Source: Chloromonas sp. AAM2
Taxonomy: Eukaryota > Chlorophyta > Chlorophyceae > Chlamydomonadales > Chlamydomonadaceae
Assembly (NCBI GenBank): GCA_004335635.1
Contig: QAXH01006492.1
Coordinates: 11,666 to 29,507 of the forward strand
Length of the DNA stretch: 17,842 nt
Reading direction: 5' to 3'
A program made the translations under genes and the position numbers. The notes under the pieces are model-generated. The model saw nothing but the letters and a program-made list of their open reading frames with translations, did no database searches and was not told the origin of the DNA. Position 1 is the stretch's first letter, and every line of letters starts with the position of its first letter. Positions 1 through 6,911 of this stretch are shown one piece after another.

Positions 1-174
1 GCCAATCAGCACAATATTGAACGATTTGCACATGTTTTCAGGCCCCTTTTCTGGGTCTAACGAGGTTTGCGGACAGGATAGCACCTTGAGGGGTTGACCA
101 CCACCATTACTATCCTGGTGTGTCGCAATCCCCTTCACTTGTAGGTTGGACGGGTTGGAATCCCTCCCCTCATG
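1..174 (-). repeat. Dispersed SINE-like element, copy 1 (subfamily A, cut by window edge)
   Basis: Reads on the minus strand relative to the other five copies. The right end is GGAGGGATTCCAACCCG when reverse-complemented (149-168). It shares the CCAGGATAG / CTATCCTG pair, TTAGACCCAGAAAAGGGGCC and the AT-rich segment around ATATTGTGCTGATTGG with copies 2 and 5, which places it in subfamily A. In this orientation GGGTTGGAATCCC at 149-161 resembles a tRNA B-box and T-arm (usual form GGGTTCGAATCCC). Confidence 0.85.
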
Positions 175-1260
175 TGACCTACAGCCTACATTTTTCCATA
201 GGCTGTACAGTCCATACGCCAAGAGCCCACGCTGATGCCGCGATGCTCCTCTGATGCACTTTTACATCATTCATCGGCCTAGCGTTCGCAATCTGTTGAC
301 TATCAATTGGTGGCTGTGCCGTCCACAGTTGAGGTGTTGACATGTGACCTACCACCAACTCCTGTCCCGTTCCCCTTTCGGTGCCGCACACTGTTGGCAC
401 TGATTGTGGGCCTTCGGTGAACTCAGAACAAGTCAAACCTTCAGCCCTCGAGTTGTGGGCTTCGTAGCCTGGAGCTCGGCTGCCAGGCTTTTCCTGTCCT
501 GCTCTTTTCTTCCTCTGACTTGTGGCGTCAGTCCCTCGGCTTGTGTGTTTCCTGCCTTTGGCCTGTCGTGCCTGCTTTGTTTCCCTTGCTCGGTTGGTGT
601 TTTTGCTCAGGATAGGTCCGGGCAGTGCCCATCCCGTGCCTTGACGGCTCTCTTCATATAAACATATATGTAAGGTTTGCCTGTGACTGGTGTTGCCAAC
701 CAGTGGTGTTGGTCAGAGGCGTCAGCCTGAAAACTGTTGCAACGATATGCAAAACACCGAAACAGCCAATATGCTTCAGATTTGCCTGTAGTCAAGTCAA
801 TGCCGTTAGCCGCTGTAGTCCTCCCGCCCAGCACAGGCCTTGGAGCTGCCCTGCTGTTAAGCACATGCAGGCCGTGGTATGCAAAGCCAGTCCTGTCACA
901 CCTGGCAGTCATCGCCCGTGTATGCGGTTGTTTGGACGCACGGAGAACTCAAAGTTGAAACCTAACCATGTTAACAACAACTGTAGATGCGTAAGCCATA
1001 GTAGAGCGTGTCTGGGAAGCCTGCCAAGATGTCAGCAGGTGTAGAGTGAGCAGTGTCCGCATCAGCAAGTCACCTAGGGTTAAAAAGCACAGCGCACCAG
1101 CATTCAAACTTTGGCAACAACCTGAAGGTTAACTGAACCATGTTAACAACTGAAGATGCACAAACCACAGCTTGCAGTTGGCCAACAACAACAAACTCTG
1201 CAAGTGCCACGCCAGCCGGATGGTCAACCGAAATTCCAATCACAGTGCAGGCCTGCGTAG
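175..1260. other. 3' flank of epimerase gene, no gene seen
   Basis: Lies downstream of the epimerase stop codon on its strand and probably includes the 3' UTR. The only TGTAA-type algal polyadenylation motif noticed on the minus strand is at 266-262, about 1 kb past the stop. A diverged direct repeat, AACCATGTTAACAAC followed by TG-AGATGC, occurs near 966-990 and 1137-1160. Short open frames on both strands have no recognisable domains. Confidence 0.6.
181..206. other. 8-bp hairpin beside element copy 1
   Basis: ACAGCCTA (181-188) pairs with TAGGCTGT (199-206) around a 10-nt T-rich loop. It starts a few bases after the end of element copy 1. The 12-mer CATGTGACCTAC at 171-182 recurs at 341-352. 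Confidence 0.55.
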
Positions 1261-4200
1261 TCACACTGTTTGGAGTGAGTATGTTAGGATCTGCTTGCCC
1301 GACCAGGAGGCGCCGGGGGAGACGCTGGTGGGCCCGCTGGCTGCCACTGCCGGCTCAATGCACAACATCTCCTGCACGCAACAACAAGCTTGCAATTGAC
1401 ACCATGAGCCTAGCCAGTTGCTAAACCGCTCACGATCTTGTGCTCCAAAACTGATACGTGATACCGCAGGTGCTGACAAGAGTTTTCGGACTTGGCACCA
1501 GCAGTCCTTGGTTGCCAATATGCCACTATGCCCTCAACTTCAACAGTACACAATTGCTCAACTACTGTCTCCCTCACAGCCTTGAGTGCATCTCCTAATC
1601 TCTTCCCTCTCACTGCCTTGGGAAACCGCAGGATGGATGCGATCACCGAAGGGAACCGATCTGGCCAGCATCCATGCGCGTGAGCCTACCTTTCCTGGCA
1701 AGCCCGACGTTGCACGCCTTACTCGGGACCAGTGGCAGCGCTGGCGACCCAAAAGGCTCTCATAGCTTGCATGCTTCATGCTCCACAGAGCAAACCAAAC
1801 GCAGCTTGCGTTTGACAGTTCAATAGTTTTGCAAATCAAACACACCAAACGACTTCAATGGTTCTGCAAATGTCTTGCTTGCTTCTCACCATTGGCTTCT
1901 TACCTTGTACTCTTCGTCCCCAAAGTCCGCCATGCTCTTTGCCTTGTCAACCCAGGGGTTCCACACAACTGCATCCGGGAAGTTGACGCGCTGGATGTTC
2001 ATCACACGCCCACTCATCTCGTCATGCACCTGCGCCACGTGGCAGGCATGTGTGTGTGTGTGTGCATGTGTGTGTGTGTGTGTGCATGTGTGTGCATGTG
2101 CATGTGCATGTGTGTGTGTGCATGTGTGTGTGTGTGTGCATGTGTGTGTATGGTCATCAGTGATTCAGCCCCTTGCATTGCTGATCAAAACGGACATGCT
2201 GGTGCACAAAGCCTACTTTATGAGTGAAGCTCAGGCGGTTTGGTTCAGGTCAAGCTCCTGACCTATTCAAGCCCCCTTACCTAATCAAGTACCCCTTGAG
2301 CAGCCTAATCATTGCTCTGCTCAACTACACTGACTGTTTCATTTGTTTGCAAACTGCTGCGCTACAGTGTTTACTGTGTCTGCTGCGCACTTGTATGTCC
2401 CCTGGCGCTCCCATGTACACGCGGTCCACCTCCTGGCCGACGGTGACGGCCTGCCCCTCCTCCACCCGCCTCGCCTGCTGGGCCAGGCTGTCCAGGTACT
2501 CGACACCCGACAGCCCGGTCACTCGCACCTGCAGACAGCAGAGCACGGGGTGAGAAAGTAGGGGGAGACTAGGAGCGCAGCGGCCGTCCAACAAGTGCAT
2601 TGGGACAAGGCATGTGAGAATGGGCTATGGTCCGTCTACGGGTAGGTTTATGGATTCTACGGGTAGAAAATTCGAAATCTACCTCTGGCGCACAACCCCA
2701 GCTATGGTAGCAGCTGCCGTCCCAGGAGTGAGCGAGTGAGTGTCCTTTTACATCTGTATCGTATGAAAAGTCGAAGAGAAATACGGCTCAAGATCCATAC
2801 ACAACATCATCATTTTTGCATGGCATAGGACTGCTGCTGCTAAGTCCAAACCCAAGTGGGTGAATGGCCATGCATGCTACAGGACAAGCCACATGTGGTG
2901 TGAAGGTATGAAAGTCTGTGACTGCATCCAGGTAGACAGGCAATGCGTCACAAAGCCCGTAACATTGTACAACTGGTCGGGACTGCGAGTAGCACTGCTC
3001 AGCGGCATTCGCTGCGTCGCCTTTGGCCTCTGATGTCACCTACAATCGTGTCGGTCACCTTACCGTTGTTGGAGTATAGCGGAACTGTATGGCGGTACTG
3101 TATGGCATGTGCAAGGTACTGAGTAGCTGTTGCGAACGTATGCTATTCTATCCACTCCAACCACCTATTCTAGCTACTCTACCTACTCGAGCTATTTCTG
3201 GCTACCCTAGCTTATGCTGTTTTATCCCACCTTGGTTATGTCTTGCACTCTGAAGTAGGTGTGCAGTGCGGCCGTGAACTGGAACTCCGATGACCCTGAG
3301 GCAAGGCATGCAAGACTGGCATGTGCTCTCGTGGACAAGTTTAGCACCAGTGTTGGCTGCATTTTGGCAGAGCAGTGTATGACTGCTTCTGGCGATCGCC
3401 CGGGTGTGCCATGCGCTTCAGTGTGTCAGGAAGCATGACCTTCAGGCTTTTTCAGCCTGGCGGGGCCTGGGCGACCTAGTCGCCTAGGCGCGACCTGATG
3501 TGTTCAAAGCAAAGAACTGAAACTGTAACAAAACACACAGTCAGTGTGATGATGTAGGTACTCTTCCGGAACCGGTAACTGGGGTAAGGTGATGGACTGC
3601 TGCCAACAATTGGGAATTCACCTGCAGTGGGTGATCAAAACCACTGGACTACTGGCAACGGTTGGAAATTCACCTGTAGTGGGTGATCCAAATCACACCC
3701 TCGCACTGATGCCACCCGCTTCCCCACCCCCCACTCCCGCCACCCACCTGTGTTGTGCACTTGCAGTTCCTGAGTGAACATGTTTTCACACAGAGAGGTG
3801 GTGACCCGCAGCAGACAGGGGTGGGGCCAGCCGGCGTGGCCGCTGCCGTCATACCGCAGCACCTGGGCACCAGCAGTGCACAGCCACGGGGCATGACAAG
3901 CGACTTCACATGCACCGAGCAAAAGTACTAGCAAGCCGTGCTTAAGATGGAACACAGAACACTGTCCTGGAGTACCAGAAATGGTACACAACTGCCAGAA
4001 CATAACACACAAACTGCGAAACCAGGAGAACACCAGATAAACCTCCAATCGTTTCCTTGGGCAGGCATCAAGGAGCGTGACTCAGCGGCTGCGTCATACT
4101 TCGGAGTGCTTGCACTTTGCCTGTGCAGTGGTTGTGTACGGATTCTCGTCACGCATGGCAGCTAGAAGCTTCGCCGTCCTGGTTGCAACCCATATCTGGA

Positions 4201-4825
4201 ACGAAGCCAACGACTGCCGGCCCAGCTCTTACCATGGTTACTTTCCAGTCCTCCTTGCTCTCCACCTCGAATGCAGTGTTGCGTGCAAACCCATGCTGGG
4301 TGGTCATGGGTCCCATCATGCCAAACTGTGGGAAGCAGATTGGGATGCCGCCCCTGCACATGCATCCGCCAAGCACCATGCGTGTGTTTGCCGTACGAGG
4401 TGTGCAAGCCACATGATTGCGTGCCCAACACTTGCAGCAATGTGTATCCGGTACATTTCTTCACGGGGCTTTCTAGGCTCTCATTGGATAGTCTTAACAT
4501 GCATGGAAGGTTTGAGCATGCCAACTGTTCAAAGCCGAGTCAACATAAGGTTGAAGGAAGCGGACAGTTACCTGATTGCCTTGGGAGGTGCATACACCGC
4601 CTTCTTGCTCACAAAAAGCAGCTCCTGAGACCCATCAGCAAATCGATGAGCAACAACAGATGAAGTCAGGCAGTGCAAATCTCGTGTTTCGCACTGCATG
4701 GTGAAATGCGTTATACGAATGAATTGCCTTACCTGGCCTTCCGGCGACGTCCAAGACTTGACGTGCGCTCCATGCAAACAGATAGTGGCTTCGTGCCCCT
4801 GCGCCCGGCATAGGGTAACTCGCAT
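1261..4825 (-). CDS. Glucose-6-phosphate 1-epimerase (D-hexose-6-phosphate mutarotase), 8 exons, 5' end provisional
   Basis: Predicted to interconvert the alpha and beta anomers of glucose 6-phosphate (EC 5.1.3.15 family). Exons in coding order: 4825-4733, 4624-4572, 4353-4233, 3862-3748, 3295-3231, 2528-2391, 2029-1904, 1371-1261. All introns are GT-AG and the frame holds throughout, giving 273 residues. Numbering from the provisional Met, family hallmarks appear in order: LHGAHVKSW (18-26), ELLFVSKKAVYAPPKAIR (32-49), GGIPICFPQFG (50-60), QHGFAR (68-73), FTAALHTYF with the likely catalytic His139 (134-142), EVDRVY, VVWNPW (216-221), MADFGDEEYK (228-237) and MLCIEPA with the likely catalytic Glu243. 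The stop is TGA at 1263-1261. Plant and algal relatives are usually somewhat longer at the N terminus. The reading frame is open upstream to about 5005 without another ATG, so one more 5' exon is likely. An ATG at 4953 followed by a possible donor at 4923 and an acceptor at 4829 is one option. Family assignment is very secure; the start is not. Confidence 0.93.
2047..2152. repeat. TG/CA microsatellite in epimerase intron 6
   Basis: About 106 bp of (TG)n broken by regularly spaced CATG steps. On the gene's strand it reads as (CA)n and ends only about 15 nt before the acceptor AG of intron 6 (2391 to 2029 junction). Open frames through it read as alternating Val/Cys and are artefacts. Confidence 0.95.
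3443..3489. other. Pair of hairpins in epimerase intron 4
   Basis: The first is CAGGCT (3443-3448) with AGCCTG (3454-3459) around a 5-nt loop. The second pairs 3465-3475 with 3479-3489: an 11-bp stem with one G-T pair and a 3-nt loop (CTA). It contains the perfect palindrome CGCCTAGGCG at 3481-3490. On the transcribed strand the wobble pair becomes an A-C mismatch. Confidence 0.75.
3594..3697. repeat. Diverged 52-bp tandem duplication in epimerase intron 4
   Basis: Two adjacent copies, 3594-3645 and 3646-3697. Both run GGACTRCTGSCAAC, then AATTCACCTGYAGTGGGTGATC, then a CAAA-type end, with about ten differences. The shared core AATTCACCTG is followed by AGTGGGTGATC in both. Confidence 0.8.
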
Positions 4826-5677
4826 AAGCTGGTGATCGCGCTCGCCAAATCTAGGTCTTGTGCCGATGCGAGTACGATCTTGAGCAGGATTTGATGCGCG
4901 GATTGATGTGCATTGCTGCTCACTTGTATCGTCCTTAGGGTTACGGTGTCCATCGTTCAGGCCTGCACTCGTATTCAAAAAATAAAGCAGAAGTCGGAGT
5001 GCCACTGTCTGTCAGAGGCAATCCCGGGGTGACAGTTGCAGCTGTTGGTTGCCCGAGGGTTACACGTCACATGTGACGCGATCCAAGGTGCGTTAGTGAT
5101 GAGTGCTCGTGATTGAAATTTCCACTGCACTGATCACGTTGATTTGAAGGTCGCTACAGCCACAAGCGAGAGTGAGAGAAAGCGGCGTCCACACAAGCGT
5201 GGGACGGGGAGGTTTGCTTCGAGTGACAGAATGTCCATGCTCTCGACTGATCACGAGTACAGAGGGCTGAATGGCCAAAGCAGTTGTCACAAGCACGAGT
5301 TTGTTTGTCTACCTGGTACTTGTCTCCGTCCCAAAAGAATACTAAACGTAGCAAAGTCAAAAAAAGGTTTTTGCCAGTTCTGTAGGTACGGTGTCCTGAC
5401 GGCGCTGATTTATATTAGGTGTTCGAGGAAAGTGATCAACTAAAGTGGCACACCTAAAGGCCAGATGTGTGACATGCCAAGCTTCAGGACGGCAGGCACA
5501 TTCTCCATGAACACCAATGCAGGCATCAGCACGTCCACCAACCTGAGCATGGGACTGAACAGCTGGCAATGAGCGAAGTGAAATGAGTTGCAGATAACCC
5601 TGAATGACATTGACAGCTGTGCATAACGTCAAGCTCCTCTGGCTCATGCTGTGTGACCTGTGGCAGCCCAGTTACAA
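4826..5677. other. 5' flank of epimerase gene, with possible upstream exon and methyltransferase-like relic
   Basis: Upstream of the provisional epimerase Met. It should hold the promoter, the 5' UTR and probably a first coding exon; no TATA box or transit-peptide exon could be identified with confidence. The methyltransferase-like segment at 5440-5565 is listed separately. Other open frames here are short and unrecognised. Confidence 0.5.
5440..5565 (-). pseudogene. Possible cytosine-5 DNA methyltransferase fragment (motif VI region)
   Basis: On the minus strand the frame reads QLFSPMLRLVDVLMPALV followed by FMENVPAVLKLGMSH, then WPLGVPL and a TAG at 5442-5440. C5 methyltransferases have a hydrophobic helix, a Pro, a short hydrophobic strand and the ENV motif in exactly this order, often preceded by an RN-LF type segment. 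The frame is open upstream to a TGA near 5625, and possible acceptors (CCAG, CTCAG) precede the conserved part. No PPC catalytic loop, FxGxG or QxRxR motif was found on this strand in the surrounding 1 to 2 kb. It could be one exon of a decayed gene or a transposon-carried methyltransferase, or a chance resemblance over about 30 residues. Confidence 0.35.
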
Positions 5678-5897
5678 GAGGGGAGGGATTCCAACCCGTC
5701 CAACCTACATGTGAAGGGGATTGCGACACACCAGGATAGTAGTGGTGGTGGTCAACCCCTCGAGGTGCTATCCTGTCCGCGTACCTCGTTAGACCCAGAA
5801 AAGGGGCCTGAAAATATGTGCAATCGTTCAATATTGTGCTGATTGGCATCCACAAAATGCAGGATACACCAATCACAACGAAGGATACGTCACGTTA
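5678..5897 (+). repeat. Dispersed SINE-like element, copy 2 (subfamily A, near full length)
   Basis: A longest-form copy starting GAGGGGAGGGATTCC and ending near AAGGATACGTCACGTT. It matches copy 5 (14738-14957) along about 220 bp, including the tail with CACAAAATGCAGGATAC and AATCACAACGAAGGATAC. Like copy 1 it has the intact 8-bp pair CAGGATAG / CTATCCTG inside. It lies between the SGT1 3' flank and the epimerase 5' flank. Confidence 0.88.
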
Positions 5898-5943
5898 GTG
5901 TCTGATACGACATGTCATGTGAGTGTCTGATTGTATCCTTCGT
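5878..5943. other. 11-bp inverted repeat flanking a 44-bp spacer at the tail of element copy 2
   Basis: ACGAAGGATAC (5878-5888) and GTATCCTTCGT (5933-5943) are perfect reverse complements. The spacer contains the palindrome GACATGTC (5909-5916) and a direct repeat of AGTGTCTGAT. The left arm is part of the dispersed element tail; the right arm is outside it. Confidence 0.7.
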
Positions 5944-5944
5944 C

Positions 5945-6172
5945 TCAACCCTGCACGTAATTCGCCGGGTCGTTCAGCGCTTGCTCTGCCTCAATCTGGT
6001 GCGGCTCCAATCCCTGGTGTTCCATAGCCTGCTGCGCTTGCCGTTGTGGCTGAGCTTGTTGTGCCTTAGTACGCAGCACAGGTACTACTGGACTTAGCGC
6101 GCTGCTGCGCTTCAGCCTCCGGCCACGATCCAGAGTACTATGAGCGTGTTCAGTTGCAGCTGCTGCGCGCAG
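5945..6172 (-). other. Gln-rich open frame, 75 codons, doubtful
   Basis: A minus-strand frame ending TGA (5947-5945) with the C-terminal segment KAQQAQPQRQAQQAMEHQG followed by LEPHQIEAEQALNDPANYVQG. It partly overlaps the plus-strand frame at 6070-6255, so both cannot easily be coding. There is no start codon apart from the internal Met. It might be the tail of a gag-like or Q-rich protein, or the antisense of a Leu-rich reading. Confidence 0.18.
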
Positions 6173-6255
6173 TCAATGTGGCTCAGGTGGCTGCTGACAT
6201 GGACGACATGAGCACGCACTGTGGCTCAACAAACCCACTGTGGCTGCAGAAGTAA
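6070..6255 (+). other. Unassigned open frame, 61 codons plus TAA, coding-like composition
   Basis: A frame bounded by TAG at 6067-6069 and TAA at 6253-6255 with no ATG near its beginning. It reads QVLLDLARCCASASGHDPEY, then YERVQLQLLRAVNVAQVAAD, then MDDMSTHCGSTNPLWLQK. The amphipathic, acidic-rich mix looks more like real protein than neighbouring frames, and possible acceptors (GCACAG at 6076-6081, CTTCAG at 6110-6115) are present, so it could be a terminal exon or a transposon remnant. No family is recognised and no upstream partner exon was found. Confidence 0.25.
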
Positions 6256-6679
6256 CCATCAGGGTAGGGAGAGGATGGATCCTGATTAATGAGTGTCGTA
6301 CCAGATGCTACGCCACATGTCGAGCACATGACTAGCAAACACTTCCTGATGAGTGCAGGCCTTGAATCGCCAAGCATCAGCCCCATTGCTCCCTACACCA
6401 TGCTTCTCCACTTCACCACCTGGATGCACACTCGGGGTGAAGGTTGGGTCAGACGCAAGCCCTCTGACTGGGCGAGACTCTCTGCGATACCAGGGCCAGA
6501 ACTTGGTCTGGTGTTCTGTTTGCGTTCCTACAAGGTCACACAGGCATGGCTCTCTGGTTGCCTGCACAATCCAGGGCCATCCAAAAACCGGAGCCGCTGC
6601 AAGCCAGCTCCAAACGTATCCGCACCTAGCTCACAGCACCCAAGTTCAGCAAATGTCTTGATAGGGCACACTTCTCTGG

Positions 6680-6704
6680 CCCAACCATGTTTCGCATGGT
6701 TGGG
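6680..6704. other. Perfect 10-bp hairpin in SGT1 3' flank
   Basis: CCCAACCATG (6680-6689) and CATGGTTGGG (6695-6704) are perfect reverse complements around the 5-nt loop TTTCG. It lies about 210 nt downstream of the SGT1 stop codon, so it may be in the 3' UTR. There is no T-tract that would suggest a terminator. Confidence 0.75.
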
Positions 6705-6911
6705 ATTTCTTGCTGCAGTATCCATCACTGGCCAGGAAACTTTTGTTCGCCAGTTGTGCCTGAATGGGCTACTGGCCGTCAGCCGTGCGTCGGCTGGCAG
6801 CACACCACTCCATGCTCGCAAGTAAACTGTGTTCTGGTCCCAAAGTGGCCATGGATTCAATAACCAGGGCTTGAAGCCATGGATCCGGCTGCAGCGTGAG
6901 AAGATGTTGTC

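Larger units (their letters stand above)
5898..6911. other. 3' flank of SGT1, no complete gene seen
   Basis: Probably includes the SGT1 3' UTR (proximal to 6911), the hairpin at 6680-6704 and the two doubtful open frames near 5945-6255. A plus-strand open frame of 178 codons at 6289-6825 overlaps minus-strand open frames of similar length, shows no domain, and is not called. No minus-strand TGTAA motif was noticed before element copy 2. Confidence 0.5.

Noticed and set aside
1778..2261. Plus-strand open frames rich in Val-Cys
   Set aside because: Produced by the TG microsatellite and antisense to epimerase exon 7.
2636..2666. Direct repeat CTACGGGTAG 21 bp apart, also GATTACTGAC twice in tandem at 9272-9291 and CACTGACTAAG twice near 11883-11906
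   Set aside because: Short intronic duplications of the kind expected by slippage; no function suggested.
4077..4628. Plus-strand 183-codon open frame
   Set aside because: Antisense to epimerase exons 2 and 3, whose minus-strand product carries strong family motifs.
5154..5360. Cys-containing minus-strand frame (ACDNCFG region) as a zinc finger
   Set aside because: Cys spacing does not fit a known finger, and the frame begins without an ATG.
6289..6825. Plus-strand 178-codon open frame
   Set aside because: No recognisable domain, overlapped by comparable open frames on the other strand, and lies in the SGT1 3' flank.
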